A stretch of 64,000 bases of DNA from Gracilibacillus timonensis. Its GTDB lineage: Bacteria; Bacillota; Bacilli; Bacillales; Amphibacillaceae. The DNA lies in NCBI RefSeq assembly GCF_900086715.1, contig NZ_FLKH01000012.1:1736001-1800000 (forward strand), read 5' to 3'. The notes beneath the pieces were generated by a model. The model did not search any database. It was not told where the DNA came from and was given only the letters and a program-made list of their open reading frames with translations. Of the stretch, positions 51,974-62,900 are shown piece by piece. The stretch's first letter is position 1. Each line of letters starts with the position of its first letter. The position numbers were made by a program, and so were the translations under genes.

Positions 51974-52220
51974 AAAAAAACTCCCGCCCCTTGCTATGGT
52001 CTTCATAGCAGGGACGAGAGTTTTTCCCGCGATACCACCCTGATTGGAGAATAGACTTCTCCCGGCTTCTTTCAGTCGATAACGGTCTGCACCGGGTACA
52101 TGTACTTTGCTTTCCATCTACCACTCCAGGATGGATTCACTTAGGCACTATGCCGATTTTCAGCTACCATCGGCTCTCTGAGATAGTTTGCCTAAATTAC
52201 TATTTCCTATCGTCGTTTTA
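51974..52220 (-). promoter_or_regulatory. T-box riboswitch leader of serS
   Basis: The diagnostic T-box AGGGTGGTATCGCGGG is at 52026-52042 (minus strand). A long terminator (AAAAACTCTCGTCCC...GGGGCGGGAGTTTTTTT) spans 51974-52025 and the T-box half can instead form the antiterminator. Upstream stem I contains GTGAATCCATCC, where TCC is the likely serine specifier codon. Uncharged tRNA-Ser would allow read-through into serS. Confidence 0.93.
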
Positions 52221-52240
52221 CTTATCCTATGTTTATTATA

Positions 52241-52810
52241 TTACTTTTCCACCATTTTGACAAAGTATTCAGTCAAGCGATGGTCATCGGTTAATTCGGG
52301 ATGAAAGGAGCTGCATAGATAATGCCCTTGCTTGGCTGCTACAATGCTGCCCTGATATTCTGCCAGCACCTCTACCTCATTACCTACAGCCTCGATTTGC
52401 GGCGCTCGAATAAAGACCGCTTCAAAATCATCTGCCACCCCTTTAATCGCTAATTCCGCTTCAAAGGACTCACGCTGACGGCCAAAGGCATTGCGCTCTA
52501 CCTTGATATCCATCAAACCCAAATGCGGCTTTTCCTGTCCAACAATTTGATTGGCTAATAGAATCAGTCCGGCACAGGTGCCAAAGATTGGCTTACCCGC
52601 TTGTCCAAATGCCTTTAATGGCTCAAAAAAGTCATATTTATCAATCAAACGGCGCATCGTGGTACTTTCCCCGCCTGGCAAAACTAAGCCATCAATGTCC
52701 GCTAATTCTTCTTTATGCTTGATTACTGCTGCTTCCGCTCCTGCTGTCTCAATCGAACGAACATGTTCACGGATTGCACCTTGTAAACCTAATACACCGA
52801 TTTTTACCAT
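52241..52810 (-). CDS. pdxT: pyridoxal 5'-phosphate synthase glutaminase subunit PdxT
   Basis: 189-residue class I glutaminase that supplies ammonia to PdxS. The nucleophile cysteine is in [10 protein letters not shown] (about 79), the His-Glu pair in FHPELTDD at the C-terminus, and the family motif GGESTTM is at 46-52. The start [15 protein letters not shown] is standard. It lies 15 bp after pdxS in a two-gene operon, as in nearly all Firmicutes. Confidence 0.97.
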   Translation of the reverse strand: MVKIGVLGLQGAIREHVRSIETAGAEAAVIKHKEELADIDGLVLPGGESTTMRRLIDKYDFFEPLKAFGQAGKPIFGTCAGLILLANQIVGQEKPHLGLMDIKVERNAFGRQRESFEAELAIKGVADDFEAVFIRAPQIEAVGNEVEVLAEYQGSIVAAKQGHYLCSSFHPELTDDHRLTEYFVKMVEK

Positions 52811-52825
52811 CTGCTAACTAACTCC

Positions 52826-53710
52826 TTACCAGCCACGATCCTGCATACGATCAGCAGGCTCAATATTGCTAATTTCAATTCCTTTCATGGCTGTTCCAAG
52901 ATCCTGGGATACCTTAGCGATCAATTCATAATCTTCATAATGCGTGGTTGCTTCCACAATAGCACGAGCAAATTTAGCCGGGTTGTCTGATTTGAAGATA
53001 CCAGATCCTACAAATACACCATCTGCCCCAAGTTGCATCATTAAAGCCGCATCGGCTGGTGTCGCTACACCACCTGCTGCAAAGTTTACAACCGGTAGAC
53101 GACCGTTTTCTCTAATATTTAATAAGACTTCATATGGTGCACCTAAATCTTTCGCATAGGTCATCACTTCGTCTTCATTCATATTGACCAGTTTACGCAC
53201 TTGTGCATTGACTTCACGGATATGACGTACTGCTTCTACAATGTTCCCGGTGCCGGGTTCACCTTTGGTACGAAGCATCGAAGTTCCTTCCCCAATTCGA
53301 CGAGCAGCTTCACCTAAGTTGCGGCAGCCACATACAAACGGGACGGTATATTCACGCTTATTGAGGTGATAAACCTCATCTGCAGGGGTTAGTACTTCAC
53401 TTTCATCAATATAATCAACGCCTAAGGCTTCTAATACACGTGCTTCGACGATATGACCAATACGCGCTTTCGCCATAACTGGAATCGATACAGCGCCCAT
53501 TACTTCTTCTACAATGGTTGGGTCGGCCATCCGTGCTACACCGCCAGCGGCACGAATGTCAGATGGCACTCGTTCCAAAGCCATTACCGCAACAGCGCCT
53601 GCCTCTTCGGCAATTTTCGCTTGTTCGGCGTTGACCACGTCCATAATGACGCCACCTTTTTGCATTTCTGCCATACCGCGTTTTACTCTATCTGTACCTA
53701 CTTTAGACAT
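52826..53710 (-). CDS. pdxS: pyridoxal 5'-phosphate synthase lyase subunit PdxS
   Basis: 294-residue (beta/alpha)8 synthase that makes PLP from ribose 5-phosphate, glyceraldehyde 3-phosphate and PdxT-derived ammonia; twelve subunits form the core. Catalytic lysines are expected in [10 protein letters not shown] and [16 protein letters not shown]-adjacent segments; the highly conserved [20 protein letters not shown] is present. AGGAGGAACG precedes the ATG. Its length and sequence are close to those of B. subtilis PdxS. Confidence 0.98.
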   Translation of the reverse strand: MSKVGTDRVKRGMAEMQKGGVIMDVVNAEQAKIAEEAGAVAVMALERVPSDIRAAGGVARMADPTIVEEVMGAVSIPVMAKARIGHIVEARVLEALGVDYIDESEVLTPADEVYHLNKREYTVPFVCGCRNLGEAARRIGEGTSMLRTKGEPGTGNIVEAVRHIREVNAQVRKLVNMNEDEVMTYAKDLGAPYEVLLNIRENGRLPVVNFAAGGVATPADAALMMQLGADGVFVGSGIFKSDNPAKFARAIVEATTHYEDYELIAKVSQDLGTAMKGIEISNIEPADRMQDRGW

Positions 53711-53792
53711 ATCTCGTTCCTCCTATATATTATCAGTTCCTATATCTATTATATAATAGATAGGGCTTAAATGCCAACTGGCTTAATCGGGA

Positions 53793-55133
53793 TTAATCAA
53801 ATAAACCTTTTACAAAATCAACAACGGTCGTGAATAAGCCACTAAAGAAATGGCCAATCGCGCTTAAAGAAAGCATAAACCAATTCGCTTTTTCCACACC
53901 AGAAGTCGTCACTAAGTCGACGCGATGCCCCCCGGTTGTTTCATCAATATAGCCGTAATCGCTGTCTCCGTTATAATTAAGTACTACTTCGCCAATCTTC
54001 TCACCCGACTCAATAGGCGCTTCTAAACTGCCATCTGCCGTTAATTTATCTTCATCCATCTGATATTCGACGGAGTACAGCTCCTCTTCTTCATCCGCAA
54101 TCATCGATGAAATAGGTTCAGCTGCTGCAATATTTACCGTGTTATCTTTCCCTTTAGCAACCGGCAAGGTCGTTTGATCTTCTAACTGGTAACCAGCAGG
54201 GAATAATTCGGTGGATGCAAACTGAGAAAAGCCAAACTCCATTAATTTTTGCGTTTCTTCAAAACGTTCCCCTTCTGAACCAGTTTTCATGACAACCGTA
54301 ATTAAACGTCGATCGCCCTGTTGCGCCGTTCCGGTAAAGCAATATCCCGCCGCATCGGTATGTCCTGTTTTCAGTCCATCAATTCCTTCATAACCATATT
54401 GGGCAAAATTATCATTGTCCCATGGCAGCATCCAGTTCAGATTCTCCAATTGACGATTATCCAATTCGGTTGTTTGCATACTGGTATATTCCAAGGCTTC
54501 TGGATGATCATTGATTAAGTGATAGGCAAGTAAGGCAGCTGATTTTGCCGACAGTAAATTGTCAGCATTTGGATCGGTTCCTTCTGGCGCATTCTCCCCT
54601 AAATCTGCATTTCCAAGTCCAGTTGAATTAACAAATTTATAATCGGTTAAACCTAGTTCTTCTGCCTTGTCATTCATCATCTGGACAAATTCGCCTTCCG
54701 AACCAGCTACTAGTTCTGCTAAGGCAACGGTTGTCCCATTATCAGAAATAATCGACATCGCTTCGTACAACTGACGCACGGTGTAATCTTTTCCTTGGGT
54801 TAAACCAATCCCTGAAAAGCCAGGATCAGAAGATAGCCAATAGGCATAATCACTGATTTCGGTCGTATCATCCCAATTTATATCTCCGTTTGCTATCGCC
54901 TCTAGGACCAGGTATTCAGTCATCATTTTCGTCATACTAGCTGGAGGTAATTTTAAATCAGATTGTTTTTCATATAGTATTTTTCCTGTATCGGCATCTA
55001 CCACAATGGCTGATTCTGCCGTTGTCTCTATGTTTTCTATCCCTTTAATGGTTACAGCATTCATGGTAAATGCAGTAATGGTCAATACGGTAATCATCGT
55101 TAATATACTTAATTTTTTTATTGTTGCTTTCAC
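53793..55133 (-). CDS. dacA: D-alanyl-D-alanine carboxypeptidase (PBP5)
   Basis: 446-residue low-molecular-weight penicillin-binding protein that trims the terminal D-Ala from pentapeptides. After a signal peptide come the active-site SMTK, the SDN motif in SIISDNGTT, and KTGHTDAAG; a beta-rich domain and a C-terminal amphipathic anchor (LSAIGHFFSGLFTTVVDFVK) follow. The start is a GTG at 55133 with GGAGGT 7 nt upstream; the TTG at 55148 lacks a site. Same position as in B. subtilis, between guaB and pdxS. Confidence 0.95.
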   Translation of the reverse strand: MKATIKKLSILTMITVLTITAFTMNAVTIKGIENIETTAESAIVVDADTGKILYEKQSDLKLPPASMTKMMTEYLVLEAIANGDINWDDTTEISDYAYWLSSDPGFSGIGLTQGKDYTVRQLYEAMSIISDNGTTVALAELVAGSEGEFVQMMNDKAEELGLTDYKFVNSTGLGNADLGENAPEGTDPNADNLLSAKSAALLAYHLINDHPEALEYTSMQTTELDNRQLENLNWMLPWDNDNFAQYGYEGIDGLKTGHTDAAGYCFTGTAQQGDRRLITVVMKTGSEGERFEETQKLMEFGFSQFASTELFPAGYQLEDQTTLPVAKGKDNTVNIAAAEPISSMIADEEEELYSVEYQMDEDKLTADGSLEAPIESGEKIGEVVLNYNGDSDYGYIDETTGGHRVDLVTTSGVEKANWFMLSLSAIGHFFSGLFTTVVDFVKGLFD

Positions 55134-55262
55134 TCTTTCTACCTCCAACGATATTTTTCATACGAAATTATTTTACCACAACTACAACAAATAGAAAATA
55201 ACGCTATGTGCCTAACTGAAAATTATTTTGATGGACTCATGGTGTTCCTATTTTCTTATCTG

Positions 55263-55316
55263 GCAAAAAAAAAGGGCTGTCTTCTGAAGTTCTCTATTAA
55301 GACTTGTAAGACAGCC
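55263..55316 (-). terminator. guaB terminator
   Basis: Minus strand GGCTGTCTT and AAGACAGCC form a 9-bp stem around a 24-nt loop and are followed by nine Ts. Confidence 0.88.
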
Positions 55317-55345
55317 GCTGTGCTTTATTCAATTGATGAAAAACA

Positions 55346-56890
<1,545 letters not shown>

Positions 56891-56928
56891 CTATTTCACA
56901 GGCTTTACACCCTTAACTATTGTTAATT

Positions 56929-56957
56929 ACAATACGACATGTTACGGTGTTTTTCAA
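56929..56957 (-). promoter_or_regulatory. guaB promoter
   Basis: Minus strand TTGAAA (56952-56957) and TATTGT (56929-56934) are 17 bp apart. The remaining part of 56819-57266 holds an A/T-rich hairpin at 57004-57043 (AAATCAA/TTGATTT plus T-run) with no gene before it. Confidence 0.65.
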
Positions 56958-57266
56958 CCTTTTTTTATTGGCAGTGAAGTGGGCTTTGTCTAACGATAGG
57001 ATAAAATCAATCATGTAAGAGGTTACATCGTCTTGATTTTTTTATACTCAAAGAAGGATAAAATTCTTGGGATCATTAGAAAAGGGAACGATTTTAACAT
57101 GAACGAATCGGGAGCCTGTATCTATTTTTAATTAGTGATAAAGGAAAGGTCGGGTTTTTTCCATCTTTTCTTATACGATACGGGAGGATAAGATCGATGA
57201 GGTCATTGTGCTTTGTCGGTATATTGTTATGATACACTAAACTTATCTTATAAGAGGAGGCATTGG

Positions 57267-58238
57267 ATGAAATATATATATTCGCTCCTTATCATTGGCG
57301 TAGTTGCAACGATTAGTTTGTCAATCTATTCTTTTATACAAGCACAGCAAGCAGACCAGGAAATAACAGAAAAATCAGCCACTACAGAGCAGATGCCAGC
57401 CTATCATTTTGTCTTAATTGGCGAGGAAATGGATCATGATTATTGGAAACTAGTCGGAGAAGGTGCACAAGACACAGAAGAAAAATATGATGTAGCCATT
57501 GAATATAATGGTCCCAGACGCTCCAATCCGGATGAACAATTAAAACTGTTGGATATGGCAATCAAATCCAAAGTCGATGGCATTATTGTACAAGCCTTAA
57601 ATGACGATTTTCTCCCGGTCATCGACAAAGCGGTCGAACAAGGAATACCGGTGATAACGATTGATACAGACGCCCCTGAGAGTCGTCGATCGGCATATAT
57701 TGGAACAGATAATTACCAAGCAGGGCGGCAGGCGGGGGAACAGCTCCTAAATGATTTAAGTCCAGATGAAAAGGTAGGTATTATTACCGGCAGTTTCACC
57801 AATGACCATCACAAACTACGTGTCAAGGGGTTCAAAGATGTCGTGGAAGAAGAAGGGGTAGATATCGTTGCCATCGAAGAATCCAATATAAGCAGAACCA
57901 CCGCTGAAGGGAAGGCATACAGCATGTTGCGAGATCATCCAGAAATCACGGCATTGTATGGTACCAGCGCATTAGATGGTATCGGTATGGTAGCGGCCAT
58001 CGAATCATTAGACATCCAAGATGACTTATACGTGATGGCCTTTGATACCTTGGAAGAAAATCTTCAATTACTAGCGCAGGAGAAGATTGACGTCTTAGTT
58101 CAACAACAATTTTATAACATTGGTTACACCAGTGTCGAGCTCATGCTGGATGTAATGGAAGGGAAAGACGTTCAAGATACTTATTATACTCCAATTGATT
58201 TTTTAAAGAAAGAAGATCTCGGTGATGCGTATGATTAA
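57267..58238 (+). CDS. membrane-anchored sugar-binding sensor protein (XylFII-like)
   Basis: 323-residue periplasmic-binding-protein domain of the ribose/xylose type (Peripla_BP_4): YHFVLIGEEMDHDYWKLVGE, KSKVDGIIVQALNDD, GIPVITIDTDAP, AYIGTDNYQAGRQAGEQL. It has an N-terminal membrane helix (IYSLLIIGVVATISLSIYSF) and no lipobox cysteine, so it is tethered, and no ABC permease is nearby. It overlaps the kinase gene by 8 bp. The layout matches the XylFII-LytS-YesN xylose-sensing system of Clostridium beijerinckii. Start ATG after AGAGGAGG. Confidence 0.82.
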   Translation: MKYIYSLLIIGVVATISLSIYSFIQAQQADQEITEKSATTEQMPAYHFVLIGEEMDHDYWKLVGEGAQDTEEKYDVAIEYNGPRRSNPDEQLKLLDMAIKSKVDGIIVQALNDDFLPVIDKAVEQGIPVITIDTDAPESRRSAYIGTDNYQAGRQAGEQLLNDLSPDEKVGIITGSFTNDHHKLRVKGFKDVVEEEGVDIVAIEESNISRTTAEGKAYSMLRDHPEITALYGTSALDGIGMVAAIESLDIQDDLYVMAFDTLEENLQLLAQEKIDVLVQQQFYNIGYTSVELMLDVMEGKDVQDTYYTPIDFLKKEDLGDAYD

Positions 58239-59646
58239 ACTGCGGACGAAATTACTCCTTTACTTTCTTGTTATCTTGGTATCGATGGTTGCCCTTTTTC
58301 TCATCCGTGAGTGGCATACACAGCGTATCGTTAGCTTACACGAAGAAAATTCCGAGCATTATTTTCTCTTAAACGAGTTAACCAATAGCACGGATCTTAC
58401 TTTGCAGTCATTACAAATATTCGTGCATGAACCAACGGAAAATAATAAAGAAGCCTATCAACAGGAAAAGCAGCAGCTGCAGACACTCACAACGGATTTC
58501 GAGCAAAAGATTCGTGACAGTATGGACAAGCAGAATTATTTGTCCCTCTTAACTAGTTTTCAAGAATATGCAGATGAGACGATAACGTTAGTGGAGCAGG
58601 ATCATATTGAGCAATACGCCTCGTCGTTAAATGAAACAGACAGAACCGCCGATTACATTCATGAAAAAACACTGGAATTCATTAATCAACAATTGACAGA
58701 GTATCAACATATCATTGAACTAGAGAACCAGCGTATAGAAGAGGCTAAAAAAACAGGTTCTTTCGTCTTTCTAACGATTATCTTGTTAAGTATTTTATTT
58801 GCTTTATGGTTCTCCAATGGAGCGACCAAGGTGATTGAAAAACTAACCAGCGCCTCCAAAGAAATTTCGCAAGGCCACTATAATATCCCGGATGTACAAG
58901 TATCTCAGCGTGATGAATTACGTGTCCTAACCGATACATTTAACCGCATGAAATACAATATTGTCGAGGCCATCAGCGAAATGAAAGAGAAGGCGAAAAT
59001 GTCTCAGCTGCTAAAAGAAATGGAGCTGAAAAGTTTACAAAATCAGGTGAATCCACACTTTTTATTTAATACCTTGAACGTTATCTCGAAAACCTCTTAT
59101 ATCGAAGGAGCCGATAAAACTAGTGATTTAATCCATTCCATCTCTGCATTATTGCGCTATAATCTCGGCAATCTTGATAGAGAAACATCCTTGAAGGATG
59201 AGGTAGCGGTTGTCAATGAGTATTTCTTCCTCCAGCAAAGTCGATTTGGAGACAGGATTACCTTTGAACAGAATATCGAAGAAGACTGCTTGCATGTTGC
59301 CATTCCTTGTTTGACTTTACAACCACTGATTGAGAATGCCTTTGTCCACGGCATCGAGGAAATGGCAGAAGACGCCGTTATTACACTCGCTATTTTTTCA
59401 ACTGCTCGGCAAGTAGTGATTGAGGTTTCAGATAATGGCAAAGGGATGTCCCAAGCGAAAATAGCAGCAATCTTGAACCATCAAGAGACAGATAGGGAAC
59501 AAAAAGGGCATTCCACTGGGATCGGCTTGCGCAATGTAATGGAACGATTAAAGATTTTTGATAAATCCAGTGATGTAGCCATTGTCTCTGAAGTAGGTAA
59601 AGGAACAACGGTGAGAATCACGCTAGATAAGGGGCGAACTACATGA
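58231..59646 (+). CDS. LytS/YesM-type sensor histidine kinase
   Basis: 471-residue membrane kinase. Two membrane helices (about 6-26 and 176-196) bracket an extracellular helical sensor, followed by HAMP, the His_kinase domain with phosphorylation histidine in NQVNPHFLFNTLN, and an HATPase domain with the N box PLIENAFVHGI and G box STGIGLRNVMERL. The start is one of ATG 58225 or 58231, overlapping the sensor-protein gene, so the two are coupled. It should be activated through contact with the sugar-bound sensor protein. Confidence 0.9.
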   Translation: MIKLRTKLLLYFLVILVSMVALFLIREWHTQRIVSLHEENSEHYFLLNELTNSTDLTLQSLQIFVHEPTENNKEAYQQEKQQLQTLTTDFEQKIRDSMDKQNYLSLLTSFQEYADETITLVEQDHIEQYASSLNETDRTADYIHEKTLEFINQQLTEYQHIIELENQRIEEAKKTGSFVFLTIILLSILFALWFSNGATKVIEKLTSASKEISQGHYNIPDVQVSQRDELRVLTDTFNRMKYNIVEAISEMKEKAKMSQLLKEMELKSLQNQVNPHFLFNTLNVISKTSYIEGADKTSDLIHSISALLRYNLGNLDRETSLKDEVAVVNEYFFLQQSRFGDRITFEQNIEEDCLHVAIPCLTLQPLIENAFVHGIEEMAEDAVITLAIFSTARQVVIEVSDNGKGMSQAKIAAILNHQETDREQKGHSTGIGLRNVMERLKIFDKSSDVAIVSEVGKGTTVRITLDKGRTT

Positions 59647-61175
59647 TAAAGATAATGCTGGTAGACGATGAACCAATTGAAAGAGAAGCGATTCAATTAA
59701 TATTAGAGCGGAATCGAACAGGAATAAAGATTGCAGCAGAAGCAAAAAACGGTAAAGAGGCGGTCGAGCAGGCGATCGAACAAGAACCGGACATTATTTT
59801 TATGGATATCAAAATGCCGGAAGTCGATGGTTTGCAAGCAGTGGAGCAAATTTTGGCAAAGCTTCCCGATGTGAAGTGTATCATGGTTTCTGCCTATGAC
59901 ACCTTTCAGTATGCAAAAAGGGCGATGCAGTTTGGCATCAAAGAATATTTATTGAAACCAAATAAACCATCAGAAGTATTAGAAGCATTTGACCGCATGG
60001 TGGAGGAATTAACCGATCAAAAATATTGGAATCAACGTTTAGAGCAAGCAAACGCCATTATAGAAACGGAATTCATCTTAACATTGATGATGGATCACGT
60101 ACATGCTTTGGATTCGGCTTCCTTGGGAGAATGGTTAGAGATTGATGATACATCGATGTTTGTGGTTGTATTCTCTTTCCATTCCGTTGATACATCTCTT
60201 ACCAGAGAACAAAAAAAACATTGGTATCAACTGTTGAAGAACGTATTAGTGGAGTTACCCTATCCGCATGTTATCGGACCACTGCTTGGTTACCAAGTCC
60301 CTGTGCTAGTGAATGGAGAACAGGTTAACAATCGATCCTTCATTGTAGAGGCCGTTCATCATTTGTCCTCGTCTTTTGAGAAAGAACAACTGCAGATTGG
60401 GGTAGGAAGACACAAAGATGATTTATCTAAATTCTCCAGTTCCTATGAAGAGGCGATCTTGGCATTGCAATACGCTAAAGACAATCCAAGTTCGTCCTAC
60501 ACTATATTTGAGGAAAAGATGGCCACAGCCGTCCCTCAACAGTCGGATATCGATTTGGAAAAGAAATTACTCCACGCCATTAGGATAGGGGATGAACGAC
60601 AAGCGAATGAATGGTTCGATCAATATGTAGAGCTGGTCCAAAAACAAGCGAATTATCGAATCGACTTGATCAGCAGAACGATTCAAGATTTTTTCAAGGT
60701 ATTACAACAAACATTCCAAAAAATAGGTATCTCTATTCCTAGCGTGATAGATTTAGCCACATTGGATAATATCATCTTAATCAAAGAAGCAGCCAGACAG
60801 CAGCTGGCGCAGGTGATGGAGAATCTGAGTGAATGGCGTTCTTTCAGTATAGAAGGCGTACTGCATCAAGCAAAAGAATATATCCAGCTACACTACAACA
60901 AGCAGCTCACCTTGGAAGAAGTGGCGGATGAAATTGGCTTAAGTTCTTATTATTTTAGCAGACTATTTAAGGAGCAAGCAGGGATTTCTTTTATCGAATA
61001 TCTAACCAGCCTAAGAATGGAGAAAGCGAAGGAATGGTTATTAGATCCTCGTTATTCTTTGAAGGAGATTGCCTTAACAGTTGGATACAAGGATCCAAAC
61101 TATTTTAGCCGTGTGTTCAAAAAGACTACACAATACAGCCCTAGTGATTATCGCAAACAATACTTTAGCGGCTAA
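59643..61175 (+). CDS. YesN-type response regulator (REC + AraC HTH)
   Basis: 510-residue regulator. The receiver domain (1-120) has acidic residues D8-D9, phospho-acceptor Asp55 in IIFMDIKMPEVDG and lysine in LLKPNKP. A central region of about 270 residues precedes a C-terminal AraC/XylS pair of HTH motifs (LTLEEVADEIGLSSYYFSRL and YSLKEIALTVGYKDPNYFSR). It overlaps the kinase gene by 4 bp. It probably activates the sugar symporter gene 170 bp downstream. Confidence 0.92.
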   Translation: MIKIMLVDDEPIEREAIQLILERNRTGIKIAAEAKNGKEAVEQAIEQEPDIIFMDIKMPEVDGLQAVEQILAKLPDVKCIMVSAYDTFQYAKRAMQFGIKEYLLKPNKPSEVLEAFDRMVEELTDQKYWNQRLEQANAIIETEFILTLMMDHVHALDSASLGEWLEIDDTSMFVVVFSFHSVDTSLTREQKKHWYQLLKNVLVELPYPHVIGPLLGYQVPVLVNGEQVNNRSFIVEAVHHLSSSFEKEQLQIGVGRHKDDLSKFSSSYEEAILALQYAKDNPSSSYTIFEEKMATAVPQQSDIDLEKKLLHAIRIGDERQANEWFDQYVELVQKQANYRIDLISRTIQDFFKVLQQTFQKIGISIPSVIDLATLDNIILIKEAARQQLAQVMENLSEWRSFSIEGVLHQAKEYIQLHYNKQLTLEEVADEIGLSSYYFSRLFKEQAGISFIEYLTSLRMEKAKEWLLDPRYSLKEIALTVGYKDPNYFSRVFKKTTQYSPSDYRKQYFSG

Positions 61176-61289
61176 ATGAGATCAAATAACAAAAAAATCT
61201 AGTATGTAACAAAAAAGTGAAGATAGTTACCCGCTGAATCCAATATAAACGTGATAAATTAGGAACTAACAAAGAAATTATTTATTTGA

Positions 61290-61319
61290 TTGACAGCGTT
61301 TTAATCGAATAAACAGATT
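61290..61319 (+). promoter_or_regulatory. symporter promoter with cre-like overlap
   Basis: TTGACA (61290-61295) is followed 18 bp later by the poor -10 CAGATT, as expected for an activator-dependent promoter. TGACAGCGTTTTAA (61291-61304) resembles cre with one departure from the required positions. Confidence 0.4.
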
Positions 61320-61346
61320 AGTTTTATCATCAGAGGAGGATTCAGA

Positions 61347-62753
61347 ATGGAAAAGAAACATTCACTTTGGTATGTTATCTTAATCGCTTCAGCAGCTGGG
61401 TTGGCAGGTTTACTGTATGGTTTCGATACAGCTGTTATCTCAGGAGCGATTGGTTACTTGCAGGAAGTCTACGGATTAAGTCCCGCCATGGAAGGCTGGG
61501 TTATTTCCTGTGTCATGATTGGTGGTGTGATCGGTGTCGCCTTATCCGGATTTTTAGCCGACCGTTGGGGACGTAAGAAGATCCTCATGGTAGCCGGGGT
61601 CTTATTTATTATCTCTGCCTTAGGATCGGCATTGGCCACGGGTGTAACCATGTTAGTCTTCGCCCGAATCATCGGGGGCTTAAGTATTGGTTTTGCCTCT
61701 GCATTATCTGTCACTTATATTAGTGAGTGCGCCCCGCCAGCCATTCGCGGCCGCTTAGGTTCGATGTATCAATTATTTACGATTCTTGGTATCTCAGCTA
61801 CATTTTATATTAACTATGGGGTGGCCAATAGTGGTACCCATGAATGGGGGTTAGAAATCGGCTGGCGGTGGATGCTCGGTTATGGAGCAGTACCAGGGAT
61901 CATCTTTCTCTTTATTCTGTTCTTTATCCCAGAAAGCCCACGTTATTTAGTTCAGAAAAAAGACAATGATCAAGCCTTTTCTATTTTGCAACGAATCAAT
62001 GGTAAAGAAATTGCCGAAAAAGAAATAGCAGAAATTAAGGCCTCCATCGAGATAGAAGACAGTAGTTCGATTAAGGAGTTATGGAAACCAGGCTTAAAGA
62101 AAGCAATGGGGGTAGGTATTTTTCTTGCTTTATTTAATCAAGTGATCGGTATGAATGCCGTCAACTACTATGGTCCTGATATTTTCCGAAGTGTTGGATT
62201 TGAAAATAATACCGAGTTTCTGGCTACCAGTATCATTGGTAGTGTGCAAGTGGTATTTACGATTGTAGGTATTCTTCTCATTGACAGGCTGGGGCGTAAG
62301 AAATTGATGGCGATTGGTTCCAGCTTGATGGCTATCTTTATGTTCCTGATTGGCAGTGTCTTCTATTTCGACCCTGCTAATGCCGGTGTCTTATTAATCG
62401 TGATGATTGCTGGTTTCACGGCGGCATTCTGTGTATCCATGGGACCAATTCCTTGGATTATGATTCCGGAAATCTTTCCAAATCATTTGCGTGCCAAGGC
62501 AGTGGGCATCGCAACAATGTTCTTGTGGGGCGCCAACTGGGCGATCGGACAATTTACTCCTGTATTAATTAACAATATGGGTAATGCGTTTACGTTCTGG
62601 ATGTTTACTGTGATTAATATTATCTGTTTTACTTTCGTTATGACGATTGTTCCAGAGACCAAAAACAAGTCATTAGAACAAATTTCTCAGTTATGGAAGA
62701 CAAAAGAGCAGAAGGAGAAAGAGGACCAACTGCAAGATCAGTATTCTCACTAG
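61347..62753 (+). CDS. sugar:H+ symporter, MFS SP family (XylE/AraE-like)
   Basis: 468-residue twelve-helix major facilitator. Sugar-porter signatures are all present: GFDTAVISGA in helix 1, DRWGRKK in loop 2-3, PESPRYLV after helix 6, GMNAVNYYGPDIF in helix 7, DRLGRKK in loop 8-9 and PETKNKSLEQI at the end. Closest in style to xylose/arabinose/glucose proton symporters. GAGGAGG precedes the ATG. Placement behind the sensor-kinase-regulator trio suggests it is their target and that the sensed sugar is a pentose or similar. Confidence 0.93.
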   Translation: MEKKHSLWYVILIASAAGLAGLLYGFDTAVISGAIGYLQEVYGLSPAMEGWVISCVMIGGVIGVALSGFLADRWGRKKILMVAGVLFIISALGSALATGVTMLVFARIIGGLSIGFASALSVTYISECAPPAIRGRLGSMYQLFTILGISATFYINYGVANSGTHEWGLEIGWRWMLGYGAVPGIIFLFILFFIPESPRYLVQKKDNDQAFSILQRINGKEIAEKEIAEIKASIEIEDSSSIKELWKPGLKKAMGVGIFLALFNQVIGMNAVNYYGPDIFRSVGFENNTEFLATSIIGSVQVVFTIVGILLIDRLGRKKLMAIGSSLMAIFMFLIGSVFYFDPANAGVLLIVMIAGFTAAFCVSMGPIPWIMIPEIFPNHLRAKAVGIATMFLWGANWAIGQFTPVLINNMGNAFTFWMFTVINIICFTFVMTIVPETKNKSLEQISQLWKTKEQKEKEDQLQDQYSH

Positions 62754-62773
62754 AAGCTAGGAGATAAAAAAAC

Positions 62774-62811
62774 CGGAGGGAGTGGCATATGGCCGCTTCC
62801 TCCGAGTTTTT
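62774..62811 (+). terminator. symporter terminator
   Basis: CGGAGGGAGTGG pairs with CCGCTTCCTCCG (two mismatches) over a short loop, followed by AGTTTTTA. A-run before it makes it partly bidirectional. Confidence 0.85.
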
Positions 62812-62900
62812 ATCTGATAAGTGCGTATTCTATCGGTTCATCATTCATTATCCTATTATAATGGATACATGATACTCGCTGTTTAAGGCCCCGTAAAAGT

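Noticed and set aside
51887-52117. 76-codon minus-strand frame upstream of serS
   Set aside because: It lies inside the T-box leader, across the terminator and T-box motif, so it is a frame through structured RNA rather than a gene.
52944-53770. Long plus-strand frames opposite pdxS
   Set aside because: They mirror the strongly conserved pdxS gene and have no ribosome sites or recognisable domains.
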